Shown here piece after piece: positions 24,567-37,600 of a stretch of 64,000 bases of DNA. The notes beneath the pieces are model-generated. The model was not told where the DNA came from. It made no database searches and worked only from the letters and a program-made list of their open reading frames with translations. The stretch spans positions 3,601,730-3,665,729 of the forward strand of contig CAIIXF020000007.1 of the NCBI GenBank assembly GCA_903813345.2. Reading direction: 5' to 3'. The position numbers were made by a program, and so were the translations under genes. Numbering within the stretch: position 1 is the stretch's first letter; every line of letters begins with the position of its first letter. This DNA is from Owenia fusiformis (Eukaryota > Annelida > Polychaeta > Sabellida > Oweniidae).

Positions 24567-27500
24567 ATAGCAGAAAAACAATGAAATCTAGTGCCGCCTT
24601 CTTTTATTCAGCTTTTAATTTAGGCAAGACTGCCATTCACATACATGTTAAAATCTTGGAATAGTGGCTTAATTTCATGATTTATCAAAAGGTGTTAGTC
24701 GAATCTGTGTACAACTTGAATGATTTACCATAATGATGACCCTGTAAATGTACATTTTGTGATTAAACATGCAAATGTTGGTTGACATATAAATAATCCA
24801 AGGTTTTAAAGAATTTTAGTATTGCACCAATGGAGATTGGCCCAAGTTCTTTTTAAATGCCATGGAAAATGATTCAAATGACATAACTGTGTAAATCAAA
24901 GCTATTATAATTATAGGAGAAAAATTTCCCTGAATTCAAATATGTCATTTAAAAGAAGGAAATGTTATTAGAGTCCTAATATGCAAATCTATTTAATATT
25001 ATATAAATACAATTGAAGAAAATCATCGATCTAACGGCTTTCAATTTGTAATATCACTCACACCGTTGGTACAAACGTTGGGAGTAAAAAAGCTCCAAAA
25101 AGTGTTGATTTTTAAGGTTATCTGGCACTTCTTTTGAAGAAAGGACTAATGTCTACATCTTCTATCTTCAATAACTTTATATTTCATAAAACACACCCTT
25201 CATAAGTTTGACAACCAGAATTTCCGTTTAATAGTATGTTATTTAAGCCTTTTAATGACTGTCTTTATGTTGCACCTTTATTACAATAGACATTTTCTAT
25301 ATCAATGGAAAACTAGATGGCATCACGGCTGTTGGTAGGGCCAGAATACATGGAAACATATAGCTGGAGTCACTTTAATTTCTTGACGTAACAAGTAATT
25401 CCATTTGGATCAACTTAAAACACCATTGAAACATTAAAATTGTGATCCTTATTAGAGTAAATAAACTTTTAAAGATTTTTCAACATTGTGGGATTTAGCC
25501 GGACCTTTTTCAGAAACCATAAGCTAAATAACTGTGCAAATCAAAGTTGTTTTAGTAGAAAATTACACACAGAACTCAAATATGCCATCAAATAGAAGAA
25601 ACTGTCTTAAGAAGTTAAAAATGCAGATTTTCTAAAATCTTATTTAAAATGAGACTTTAACCAGATTTCAGCTTTAACTCATCTATTGATTTATGACAAA
25701 TTTGATGATTTTTTGAAAATATTGCTAACATTTGACACTGTGGTCCTTTTAATTCCTTTAACTTATTAGATTTGTGTTTAAATCACCTCTTTAACAGTAC
25801 ACCCTGTAGCTCGGTTGTGAAAAGCAACACTACGAAATATCTAACCTCGCATGACATCTATATGACTGTAGGCTAACAAATAAAGGTTTCAGTTGTTCCT
25901 ACCCAGTGGAAAGTGACGATGAAACTAAGTTGTGCCTTCACAAATTTTATTCAGTATTTCACATCAGCCAGAGGGTTGTTGGAAACAAGCTTACGTATGG
26001 GGAGACCGACATCGCTTGCAGGGATAGATCATTGCAAAAGGAGTATAAATTCTCTTTCCTGTGCTAATTATGACCGCGTTCAAATTAACACTTGATGGAG
26101 TTCAAAATATTTCTGACAGCGTTAACAGTAATGCTTCACGGTGTTAAAAGTGATTTTTCACGGCGTAGAAATTACTTTAAACTTGAAATTGACGTCTAAC
26201 ATGTCAAAGATTATTTTTAACGCCGTCAAACTATTCATTGTTCTAAACGCCATGAAAGAAGGTTGCATACAGTATAGTATGGTATAATGGGAATGTAGGA
26301 GGGTCACATTTATTCAATAAAAACATCCCTAACTCCCGACCCCGACCAACCCTCCCAATACAGCCAACTATTAGCTTACAAGACCTAAAGAACGGCTCGT
26401 GTATGGAGTAACAAGGTTGTATCCACCAAACTTAACATGATCGAGGTACGACATTTTTAAAAATGATATATATGTGAACTGAGTACTTACCGTATGCAGT
26501 TCTTGCCCGTAGCCAGCCTTTATCAAGAGGGAAGCTTTTTGACAGTTTTGGCTAAAAATCATGCGAAAAGTGCTCAGAATACTCTCAACTTCGAAGTATA
26601 AACCGAAACGTAAATCAACCCTGGCCTTTTATTTGTTCTTGAAACGACTGTGTCATATGCATGACCATGGATTTTTAAGAAAACTGACCTTGAGCCGAAC
26701 CTTGAATTATGATTGATATGAAGGTGTTGTCATCATAAACATACTTGTATACAGGGTCGACCAAAAATACGTTCATATCTTTTTTTATTTTGCTGTAGCT
26801 TTAATGACAATATTTTAATATTTGCTCCTTAAATGCAGCAGTCAAAATGACATCAGCAATAAGCATGTCTTCAGTAATGTGTAACATTAATGGCAATCAA
26901 TTGCTTGTATATTATTGTTAAATAGGAATAAATGTATGTATAAAAAAATTAACAGTGTCCCCTTATTTCGGAATAAGGTAGGCACCCTATCTCTAATATC
27001 CAATGCATTATAATAAAGAAATTCCCGAATTACATGGACGTTTTTTGACCTCACCTGTATATAATGATCTAAATCGGAAGATCATGTAATACAGATAATT
27101 TCAATTAATCATGCATTATATAACGAATATCCTATACATCCGATCATTAGCAAGCTGCCATCATACAGGAAATGAACGTCACGCCATTCATAAAATATAT
27201 ACCATATTTGACCTTCTCCCGTTTCCATTTAATAATATATATTTTGTAATCATTTAATTATTGATTAATTAGGACGATTAAATTATTGAAACGGATTTAA
27301 TGTGACAATCAAAGATTTAAACATTTCCATCATTTCCACTAGTTAATAAAACATAATTATTGTGAAAAAATGTGTAGTAGGTCAAGAAGACAAAAAATGA
27401 TTAATTTAAAGAAAAGGTCAATCCAAAATATTTTTATTCTCTTAAATTCATGATGTGTTATTATTTTTCAAGAGATTCCAGAAAATTTGAAGCATTTGTA

Positions 27501-28379
27501 CCAAAACATATATATTCTATCATATGTCTTGATATGTTTAGTCAATGATATAATAGCCTCGCCCATTGTAGGATTCACTGTCTCTACTACCAAAGAGAAA
27601 CTCGGACTAAATCAGAATGCCCCCACGACCAACATTACATGACGCACTCATCCTTCATTCAAACTAGGGCTTCCTTCATTCATCAATTATGGAAAGAAGT
27701 GAACTCCCCTTGGACCAAGGCCGAGTCATTGTCATTATTTGCCATAATGTAATTTATCGCGATTTTTCTGAGATTGCTCAATGATGGAAATTATAAAAAA
27801 TTGTGGAAATTATGTGAAATAACATTTTACAAGTAAATTCTTTCAGACAGAAAATTGCAGATTTGATCATTAAAAATCAACAAAATCAATCAATGCATTG
27901 TGAAAAAAATGCGTGAACAGTGCAACTGGGTATTCACTTCTGAATATCATAATTATACAAATATCCTGCAAACGGCGTTCTTGAAGTTCTACATCTATGA
28001 TAAATTGTACGTATAATTAAAATAGCAAATGGTAATAGTTGATGAGAGCAAATGAGGTACACGTTTGAAATTCCACAAGAGTTGTCCTATACTTTTATGT
28101 TGGCGAAATGCCTGAACGGAGACGCAGCATATGTTACTACGGATCTCATTACTACATCTGAACGGTGCCAAGTTCAGGAGAAATTCTCAGGTGAACCATT
28201 TAAATGTATTTAAAGAAAACGTCTTTCCTCATTCACCTTAGTATTGCACTTGTCTACTGGCACTTATTTTCATAGAGATGAAGTAAAAACTCACTGCTAA
28301 AAATCAGTATACTAAACTATACTTGATAATTTCAAATTTCTCAATAATGATTTCTTATAACAAAAGTTTTCCAAAATTT
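24567..28379. other. Intergenic, one degenerate direct repeat
   Basis: No gene seen. Sequences around 24890-25010 and 25528-25650 are diverged direct repeats about 640 bp apart (AACTGTGTAAATCAAAG against AACTGTGCAAATCAAAG; CAAATATG(T/C)CAT). At 26100-26250 CACGG(T/C)GT(T/A)-like words recur several times. Confidence 0.4.
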
Positions 28380-28770
28380 GTTCTACTTTAAAGGCAGAAT
28401 CTGATCTATAGGGGGTGACAAAATTACAAGCAACATGTATAATTGACCTACCAATCTATTCCTTACAATATCAATACAATATCTCCCAAAAGATTCACAA
28501 TTATGTTATAAATTGGTGAAGTTATTAATGATCCAAAGTGCAAAAATTAGTGAAAATGTTTAAATTCTCCCAAATAATAAGAATGGTAACCATTCTTATA
28601 GAAAAATAATACATTATTGTAAAAAAACTTTAGTTTTCTTGGAATAAAGTATGCACTTTTGTGATTTTTAGAAAAAAGACATGACAAGGAATGACATGAG
28701 CCAAAAATATTCTAAAATTGAAACAATTTTTTGTTTAGCCTGCTCGCTATATCTGATTCTCTCTTTAACT
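28380..28770. repeat. Dispersed repeat, reverse partner of 6480-6890
   Basis: The same family as 6480-6890 in opposite orientation; matches include AAATTCTCCCAAATAATAA and AAGCAACATGTATAATTG. It lies between genes. Confidence 0.55.
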
Positions 28771-30211
28771 TTATTGGGATGTTTACATTTTTCCTAAATA
28801 GAAAGTTCTTATATTCAACGTTTTTTCCGTATACTTTTTGTAAGACGAAATGATTTCTTCCTTTTGGCGCCATTATAGGTAATTTCCTGTATCAATTATT
28901 ACAAAATTATTAAGGGAACTGTTAATTGCGTATTTTTGTGAGTTCCATTGTGAGGAATAACATTTCAAAACATCTGTGAATCATTCCAGATCTAGAAATC
29001 CACAAAATAAATGCTTTTGTTGCATAATTATATACATTCGGGGACTGTAAAAAAGATCCTCGGAGTTTCGCGATATATGAATTCCGTGGCCAGTTTGGAA
29101 ATTTATCATTTGATTCATTTCTCAGTTTCATGTTTTATTTTTCGATGAGATGGAAGAAAAATTAAACGATACGTCTAAAAAACAAAAGCAGAATTGATGG
29201 ACAAATGCAATGGCCCTAGTAATGACCTTCAAACTAAATGAATGGCTTGACAAAATGACAAATTACTTCAACTTATTTTTGGAACCGGAGCAATGAGTCA
29301 TGTCATTGTTTACAAACAAACAAAAGTTACAAAACGTACGAATTCCTGTATTTATCAAGTTGTCATTTATCTCCGCATATTTCAAGTTCAAAGTTGGTTG
29401 TACTTTAATATAAACAAAAACATGTCATCAATGCTGGCTACTTTGAAACCTGGCAACATTTTCGGCAGAACCCTTCCCCGAAATTCGGAGTAACATTCGT
29501 TTTTGCCCATGCTCCGAGTATTTGAAAAGTTGATCACTGTTAATTTTTTAAGTACAGTAAAATATTTCTTTTTGAAAAATCCTTAAGTTGACCACTATAT
29601 TCAGTGGGGGAATGCGTTTACAGACCTCGCTTATCATTCCTTCATTTGACAAGGACTGCATCTGCATCACCTTCTATTTACCTAAGACATCAAATCATTT
29701 TTACCTCCCCTTACACCACACATATGTTATGTTTCTAAAATTAAATTGGATAGGCTACTTTTATTTCTCCTATCAGTACCTTACTATTGGAAATCCCTAC
29801 CACTGAAGATAGTATTTTTCTTGACGGCTACACGTACCCTACATTTGCCATGAAATAAGGGATATGTTATTCCAATAAAATTCCATTTTGATGCAAGTTC
29901 ATCGATCATATCTTTCTTTTTCATCAGTAACACACCTTCCCCCAAGACTGGAGAATATGACATGGTTTATCACAGTGAGGATATTCAAACTACCGGGACA
30001 TTTGGTGCAATGGGTCAACGTAACTTAACAAAAAATGATTTATGATTCTTTGACACTAAATGGACAAGTGCAAACCATTTAGGTGCCGACCTTCATTCTC
30101 GGTCCAAATGTCGCCAATTAAATTCGGGCCATATGGAGCTATTCTTAGGTTTCATCAAATGATCATTTATCAATATTTATATAATTCTTGGCAATGACCC
30201 TATTTCTCCCC
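28771..30211. other. Intergenic, upstream of chitin-binding gene
   Basis: Only short unrelated frames are present. It presumably holds upstream control sequence for the gene at 30305, but I can name no site other than the TATA box. Confidence 0.4.
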
Positions 30212-30218
30212 TATAAAA
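30212..30218 (+). promoter_or_regulatory. TATA box (TATAAAA) of chitin-binding gene
   Basis: A consensus TATA box 93 bases before the ATG. The expected start of transcription is about 30242-30250, near GATCACTG, leaving a 5' UTR of about 55-60 bases. A TATA promoter fits a strongly and specifically expressed secreted protein. Confidence 0.6.
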
Positions 30219-30304
30219 CCTAAACTGGCAACGGAAAAGGACAGATCACTGAAGACCCCGAACAACCAAGCACAACCAAGCATCATCGAGCGGGCAACAT
30301 CGTC

Positions 30305-30557
30305 ATGTTGAAGTATTTCTATATCTGTATGCTGGTAGCTTCTGCGACTGCCCAATATGGAGGTGGTGGTGGTATGCCTGAAAATAACACACCAGAGCAG
30401 ACGACACCACCTGATAATACTGGAAACGCAATTCCACAAGAAGGGAACGATGGAAACTACGATGCTGATACATTCGAAGAGAAATTGCGAGCATACGCAC
30501 CATTATTGGCAGAGTACTCACGATACACCAAAGGGTATTCCGAACGATCACCCAAAT
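30305..30557 (+). CDS. Chitin-binding protein, exon 1
   Basis: ATG to a GTAAGT donor; 84 codons plus one base. It encodes the signal peptide, the low-complexity linker and a Tyr-rich helix-like stretch (LRAYAPLLAEYSRYTKGYSE). Confidence 0.85.
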
Positions 30558-31620
30558 GTAAGTCAAATAAAATCAAAAATAGTTAAAAATTATTAAGCTA
30601 CATTTGCAAAATTAATTTGTATCTTTATTCAGCTAATTCATTCTGATAAAATCACGATTATCAATAGGCTCTTTTGAGACGATTTAACACGATGGTGGAC
30701 TCTATGCAAGGTTAGGAACTTGACACCTTTCTCTTTTAATTCAGTTATTCGCTCGCCGTTCTGCTACGGTAAATACAGTGGTCACTACGCCAACCCAGGT
30801 CTTACCCTGGATGCCGATCCTCGCTGCACCTTCATAAGATGCTATAGAGGCCATACGCTACTTTACAACTGCCCTATGGGATTTTGGAACGGGAAGGATT
30901 ACGGCCATCACGACCCAATGGAGCAGTCCAGTAGAAGTGCATATTATGGCTTCTATAGCGCATACCGACATTATTACCATAACTATCATAGGTTGGTAGG
31001 AATATCCCTTTAATGTTGCCATCATTGTATTTTAAATCCAGTAGTAATTCCCCAAAACCTAGTTTATTCTTTAATTGAATTCTGGATAGATTACAATTGC
31101 AAACGTTTCATCAGTTGAATTCAATTGTTGTAGATCCCATAAAATTAACATACCATGTAGCTGACATTCCAACTTTCTAACGATGCATCACAACCCGAGG
31201 GCAATAGCTGTTCTTTCTTGACCCAGGTTTCTAGACTTTATATTTGATGGATGATTATCGTTGACCAAGACAAAATTACGTGATTCAGTCACATGCCAAA
31301 TATCGACCAATACCAGAAGAGGTTGTAATTTCAACCAGCCACTCTGTTACTGGTTGATAATTGTCACGTGATACATAAACCAATCACAACTGAGATCAAT
31401 AAAGTAAATCATCTTCATTGGTTGTATTTCCAGATATTCCCCTAAAGAATACTGCCAGGAAACAGGAGGTTACTTCTCAGAAATGTGCCTCCATCGCACA
31501 AAACATAACACATTCAGAGAGAGACAACAAGAGACCGGCCTCTACAATCCTTACGCCACCCAAGAGGAAGCAGAGCAGGACCTCAACATTGCCGATCTGC
31601 CTTACGACCCATATGCGTAG
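30305..31620 (+). CDS. Secreted chitin-binding (CBM14/peritrophin-A-like) protein, 3 exons
   Basis: Exons 30305-30557, 30745-30991 and 31434-31620 join (exit phases 1 and 2) to 228 aa. Residues 1-16 are a signal peptide with likely cleavage after SATA. Residues 17-55 are low complexity (Gly-rich, then Asn/Pro/Thr/Gln-rich). Six cysteines (91, 112, 117, 127, 174, 185) and the stretch RCYRGHTLLYNCPMGFWNGK fit the peritrophin-A/CBM14 fold, which binds chitin through disulfide-held aromatic residues. The spacing between the fourth and fifth cysteines is 46 residues, against 10-14 usually, because of a Tyr/His-rich insert (YYGFYSAYRHYYHNYH). The tail after C185 is acidic and ends NPYATQEEAEQD...DPYA. 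It is likely extracellular, in gut lining, cuticle or shell matrix; which one is not shown. Confidence 0.85.
30745..30991 (+). CDS. Chitin-binding protein, exon 2
   Basis: From an ATTCAG acceptor to a GTTGGT donor, entering in phase 1 and leaving in phase 2. It carries cysteines 1-4 of the chitin-binding domain and most of the Tyr/His-rich insert. The donor is weaker than consensus. Confidence 0.85.
31434..31620 (+). CDS. Chitin-binding protein, exon 3 and stop
   Basis: From a TTTCCAG acceptor to TAG 31618-31620. It carries cysteines 5 and 6 (EYCQETGGYFSEMC) and the acidic C-terminal tail. There is no ATG in its early part, so it is easily missed; phase continuity and the two needed cysteines support it. 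Confidence 0.78.
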
Positions 31621-31780
31621 ATGATCAGATGAACACTGATAGACAACATAGATGGCCAGATGAACATCGATGACCAAATGAACATAGATGACCAAATGAA
31701 CATAGATGATCATATGAACACAGACGATCAATTAATGCACAAATTAACAATGGCTGAACCAGTAGTGTATCCTACCATAA

Positions 31781-32094
31781 AAGACAAGTCTCGGTTTGGA
31801 AAACGAAGTTCATCAGCCTACTGCACGTAACGCCTGCTTTGGACAATTTTTGATATTTCTACATATTGTAGATTGAAATGTTCTCTTGAATATCCATAAT
31901 TTAATTAATTATAAGCGCAGTAGACTGATGAACTTCGTTCTCCAAACCAATTTTGATATTTTTACATATTGTAGATTTAAATGTCCTCTTTTGAATATTC
32001 ATAATTTAATTTTGGTGTTGTTTCTATATTTTTCACAAAAAAGTTATTAGCCCAGACTGATGAACTTCGTTCCCCCAACCGAGACTTGCCTTTT
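31781..32094. mobile_element. 314-bp TIR element with TA flanks
   Basis: The left tip AAAGACAAGTCTCGGTTTGG pairs with the right tip ending AACCGAGACTTGCCTTTT; both are flanked by TA. The word GATGAACTTCGTT(C/T) occurs three times, once per tip and once inside, and TTTTTACATATTGTAGAT occurs twice. The layout suggests one copy inserted or duplicated within another. Confidence 0.65.
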
Positions 32095-33239
32095 TAAATG
32101 TATTCATTTTCATATGAAATGATTATATCTTCATCCGCAGAGGCGTAGCCAGAATCCCAAATTTTTGGAAGCAGCTCAAACTAAAAATTCATAAGAATTA
32201 TACTAGTAAACTATCATTATTTTTCAGTTTCAGTTAAAATGATACAATAATCAGTAAAATTCTAGCACAACTGCCTCATATTCTGGTTACGCCAATGACA
32301 AAGCATAAAACGATGACCTCTTGTACATGAGAATCATTTCCATTTATATTACTCTGTGAAATAATTCATATTAATTTATTGACTGTAAATAAATAAATGC
32401 ATGCAGCAAAACTCAAGCATACTAGTCTTGTTTTAGATCACGTGATAAGCTAGTATTGTTTCACTTGTATTTTTCATCCAGCAGTAACCTTGTCAATCAC
32501 AAACCCGGTATAGACCATTTTAAAAGAATAGTTTGGATTTCAATCGTTGTTTGCAATAAATGATTCTACGTTGATTCTGATGAAAATATTGAAACATGAA
32601 AATTAACACTTTCCGCCCTCTCTCCTCTATTCTTATTAATTCATTTTTTCCTAAACGTACAAAGACTGACTTCTGCTGACTTCGGAACATTTCTACATGG
32701 TTACTTCAACATTTTGCACTAAAATAACATGTTTTCTTTGAGGCTATCAGGATGATAAAAATATCATTCCAACTCTCCAAAAACATTGTTTCATGTGTTT
32801 AGGACCCCCAATACATTTTTAAAATCTCAGACATGTTCTCTAAAAAGATAACATCCCTTTTCACTTTTACTAGTCTTGCCATGTCGGTCTCTTTTATTTA
32901 TTTTGATTTCTATTATGACCGCCGGTAATAATTCAAGATCAGATAAGTAAAAAGTACCGACTTGGGCGAGCCCCCGGGGGCAAGCCTACACTTTTACATC
33001 AAAACTGACGTCAGTTAACTTCCGAAATGGGAAACGGCATTGACATGCGATAAAGTGGAAAACAACTATATGTTGCCCTCTGATTGGTCAATTCCTGTGT
33101 TGTGCCAATCTGTATTGCTACTGATATTGTCCCTATTGATCATCTCCGGAGGGGACAATCTCAGTAGCAATAGAGAGAATACAGAATATTTTAGATTATC
33201 TCCCAAGTAAAATGTATGAAGATCTTACACCTTAGATCA
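32095..33239. other. Intergenic, nothing recognised
   Basis: No gene seen. An AATAAA cluster near 32387 could end a long 3' UTR of the chitin-binding gene, but it lies more than 750 bases after the stop codon. Confidence 0.35.
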
Positions 33240-33405
33240 CATGATAAAAACATTATTGAATGATTTGAAATGCAACACGGGATATATTGTGCTCTCGATA
33301 TTCTATATCTGCACACCACTCGTCTCATGCCAATACAGAATTTCTCGAGCACAATATATCTTGTATTACACTCCAAATCATTCAATAACTTATATTATGA
33401 TGAGA
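33240..33405. repeat. 166-bp hairpin
   Basis: The arms CATTATTGAATGATTTG / GATATATTGTGCTC and GAGCACAATATATC / CAAATCATTCAATAA pair almost fully. Overlapping frames on both strands are a by-product of the palindrome. Confidence 0.6.
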
Positions 33406-33957
33406 AAATAATTATGACTGTCTTATATAATTTGCCAAACCTGGTCCTTTTCAAATTTATTTGAATATCATTCTTTTCAAAGTTAATAGTGGTAACTGAA
33501 GAAAAATCTTAGCAACAAAGTATAATAATATCCTAGATTTTAATATGCTGGTAATAATCTTACTAAACAAATGGGGTGAGAATATCACTATCATATTGGG
33601 TAAAATGACTTCTACATTGCTTTTCATGGTTTTTAAGGAGATAATAAATGTTCTTCGAGTATACTACTCAATCAGATATTCAATTTGAAACAACTCCATC
33701 TATACTACACCACCCGAAATAATTAACATTTGCTCAAGTGGGTAGCCTTCCAAACAGAAGTCAACTTCAAACCTGAATGCCCCCATACATCATTGGATAA
33801 AATTCAAGCTGGATAGGGTAAGTGGATTTGTTTTAAAAAGATTACCAACCAAATAAACCCATTCCGTGAATAAGCAAATCTTATCTTGGACAGCTTTGAC
33901 AATGAAGCAGCATCTACTGATGTAAGATAAAATATTCAAATTACATTTTGTTTGTTG
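33406..33957. other. Intergenic, nothing recognised
   Basis: AT-rich spacer between the hairpin and the 3' end of the zinc-finger gene. Confidence 0.35.
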
Positions 33958-33963
33958 TTTATT
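33958..33963 (-). promoter_or_regulatory. Polyadenylation signal (zinc-finger gene)
   Basis: AATAAA on the minus strand, 167 bases after the zinc-finger stop codon. It is the first canonical hexamer I found on that strand. Confidence 0.5.
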
Positions 33964-34129
33964 TCTAAATGAAGCTTACATCTATGCTTTAAAATGTGTA
34001 CGTCACTATTTCACTGCTTTGGATTGAGAATTTCCAATAATAAAACCTATGTGTAACAAAAACTGAATTTAAAATAAACCTACTTTCTCTTGTTTCTGTA
34101 AAATTAAAAATTGAGGACAAGAGCTGAAA

Positions 34130-34651
34130 CTAATATTGCTGATAATTGTTAGTTAGATAAAGCAGAGCTGTAGATGCCTCATTTGCTGGTATAAACTGTG
34201 CCTGGGAGACAACCTGTTGCTGGCCATCAGTCTCCTCAACAGTCACAGGAACTTGTCTGACAGTCTGGTTATCATCCTGAATGACAGCATCCTCCTCACT
34301 GCCAACCTGAACACTTTCCTGGCTACCTATTTGAACTGTCTTTTGGCTACCTACATGAGATCCATCCTCCACTTGTATATTACTGAGCTGTACTAGTTGA
34401 CCAAGCTGTTGAGAGCCAAGATGGACAATTTGCTGAGAGCCCATTTGGACAGGCTGATTGCCTTCCTGAACTTGTTGTTCATCCACCTGGACTTGTTGAC
34501 TACCTAACTGGATTGTTTGCTGTTGAGAGTCTATAGGGTAGGCTTGACCCCCAAACTGGTAGGTCTGTAGGGTCTGCACCTCATAGTTACCACCAGGTCC
34601 AGTCTGCAGATAGATGTCGTGATCAGAGGGGACCACTTCTATAACCTGAAT
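34130..34651 (-). CDS. Zinc-finger gene, last exon (Gln-rich C-terminus)
   Basis: From a TTTTTAG acceptor to TAG at 34132-34130; 173 aa in phase 0. It encodes the Gln/Val-rich tail with imperfect repeats of GSQQ and ends NNYQQY. The first residues IQVIEVV join QDTQQ of the previous exon. Confidence 0.85.
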   Translation of the reverse strand: MQVIEVVPSDHDIYLQTGPGGNYEVQTLQTYQFGGQAYPIDSQQQTIQLGSQQVQVDEQQVQEGNQPVQMGSQQIVHLGSQQLGQLVQLSNIQVEDGSHVGSQKTVQIGSQESVQVGSEEDAVIQDDNQTVRQVPVTVEETDGQQQVVSQAQFIPANEASTALLYLTNNYQQY

Positions 34652-37600
34652 CTAAAAATTCATAAAATATTCATTAAGTTAACCCAAGTCTATTGCTTAA
34701 AGCCATCATCAGATACATAACTGGACTTGAATGTATGTTTCTGAGAATGCTAACAATGGTTGTTGTACCACAAAACAAAGAAATTAGCTATACTATTTTA
34801 AGGAAAAATAAACTGTTCTTTATATGACAATATTTACTTGTTTATTACATGAGTACCAGGCCCGTAGCCAGGATTTGCCAAGGGGGGTTCATTTTTCAAA
34901 AATTTCCAGGGGGGGTTCACATTTGACAATTTTGGCCCAAATATGGCTAAAATGGTGAAAAACTGCATGATTTTGAAAGAATTTTTGGCCAGGGGGGGGG
35001 GGAACCCTGCGAACCCCCCCCCCCCCTGGCTACGGGCCTGAGTACAATATCTGTTCATTTACAATATGACTTGTAGTCATATTTACAAGTTTAACATATC
35101 TTTTCATTATAATTTATGCATCTGCTTAATGTTCATAAAAGAAGTACATTTTAATCCATTCATAAAATAAAGTACAAATACCTGTTGCGTATCTTGAGAA
35201 TCCTGCTGTTGAAACTTGGTCTCCACAGCATCAAGCAACTCCGCATTCTGAATCTGTGGTTTCCTGTCGAAATCAAGTCCAGTGTTCAATTTCTGCATTC
35301 CAGGAGTATCGTGGGTTCTAAGATGTCGAATCAAAGAGAATTTTCTATTGAATTTTTTCGAACAAAATGCACATGGGAAGGCACGTGGATTTTTGTGGAT
35401 TGTATTGATGTGTTTTTGTTGAACTGATTTTGTCTTAAATGCAGCCCCACAAACCTCGCAAAGGAATGCCTTTAGTGGTGAGTGAATTGACATATGCTCT
35501 TTCAGATGTGCCTGAAATACAAGAATAATACAATACAGAAACTATCATCACCCCCCCAGAGATTAAACTGTTTAAATAGTGTCCCAAAGAGACGAGTGGA
35601 GAAATAGGTCTATAATGGTATTAATCAATGTTAGTCTGAAGAAAACATAAATCTAATCTAAACTTAATAGAAGCTGATATTCATCAAATTCAATCAATAT
35701 GATGTCATTCCTAATTGTCAATTACTATCAATATCAAGTGTAGATATATTCTTCTATATTTACAAAAATTTGAAATAAAATTACTACATTGATTTATAGT
35801 ACTATATTATTACTAAATTTTTCACTAACAGCATTTCCATGAAAAATAATAAGATACATGTATGGGTGGTAAGAGAGGGGCACTCTAGATTTGATGCAAA
35901 AATATGTAACCTACTTGGGCTCTGAATCCTTTGCGACACACTTTGCAATTGAATTGGTAGTGACGTTCTTCAGGGTTCAAATGTATAAACCTATGCTGTT
36001 GTAGAGCATCCTTCCTCTTAAATCCCCGGCCACACATATCACAAAGATGCGGCCGATCCTCACTATGAACATGTTTAGTATGGCGTAAAAAGTGTTCTCG
36101 GCGTACTGTTTTATAATCACACTCTTTGCACTCAAAGGGAATGACATTTCCTTCTTCATCTACACCAACTCCCGACTCATGCCTAGAATTATGCCTCTCA
36201 AGTAGAATCTTATTTGATGTTGAATACGTACAATCGCCAAATTCACACTGATACTTTTGCATTGATTTCATATGTTCAGCAGGGTGTCTTTTCTTAACAT
36301 GTCGGTCCATGCATGATAATAAGTTGGTCACATAACTGCATAATTTACACTTTATAATATCCTCACTGTGGCGAATTAGATGTCTTTTATAGTGGCCCTG
36401 CCTGATAGCTGTAAAGTCACACTGCGAACATTTGTAGAGTTTAGGGTTCTTCTGTTCATGAACCATTCTGTGTTTTATCAAGTGTTTTTCTCTTTTAGTT
36501 TTGTAAGAGCATATTTTACAGAAAAATTTGTATGGCGTATCTTTTTCATAGTCTTTTGTTGACTTTGATCTAAATCCTGCAATGAAGAGAGTAAAGGTGA
36601 AGTGTTATGTAACAAATACAAGAAGTTCCATGAAATATAATTGTAACAGATTTCAAAAGTGATTGACGAAAGGTTAAAGATGTCAAGGTATTTTCATCCA
36701 GAGTTGTTTGAAAACAAAAACATCTGAAAACAAATGGCTGGCACAATCAATTGAAGCTGTATCATACTTATAAATGCAAGCTTTTAAAGATGGGGCCATC
36801 AAAATATAATCCTAAATGTCAAAAAGTCACATTGGATAAACACATTTCTCTCAGTATTCCTCTGGTAAAAAGTCAATATTCAGAATTAATTTTTTTTTAA
36901 ATATCTGGGTGAATTGTTTGGTAACCGGACAACTGATCCCCGAGATGACTCATCCCTGGACAACTGATCCCCGAGACAACTCATCCCCTGGACAATTCAT
37001 TCCCTAGACAGCTCATCCCCTGGACAACTCATCCCCTAGACAACTCATCCCTTGGACAACTCATCCCCTGGACAACTCATCCTTTGGCATGTTTAATCTA
37101 ATTCTAAACTAATTCAAATGATTTTTAGATGTTTTGGTTATCATGATCAGTTTTAAGTTTCAAAAACATATATTACATCATACATGAACACTGGTACGGG
37201 TACGATTTTTCTTTTTTCCTTATTTCACCAGTTATTGGCAGAATTCCAACCACATTTTTATCACAAACGTGTGTCAGTATCATAATGTCTAAGAAAATGT
37301 ACATGTTGCGAACAAATATGTTATTTTCTGGTACAAAATTAAGTATGAAGGCATGTGTGCATGTCCTTGCTTTTTTCAGGAAAGTATCATTACACTGTCT
37401 CTTTATAGTAAACCTGGAAAGTGGAAACAGGCCAATGGTAGCTCGTGTGTTATCTGGAAACTTTGAAAGAAAATTTGGAAAAATAGAAAGTGTGAAATAT
37501 CAGAATTTCCTGGAGTTCCCATTGAACTCCTTCCAGATATTCTGAAAAAGACAATGTAATGATACTTTCCTGAAAAAAGCAAGTAAATTGACACATGCCT

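Noticed and set aside
34991-35026. G-run and C-run as a G-quadruplex control element of the zinc-finger gene
   Set aside because: The runs belong to the MITE ends and recur in other elements, so gene-specific function is not supported.
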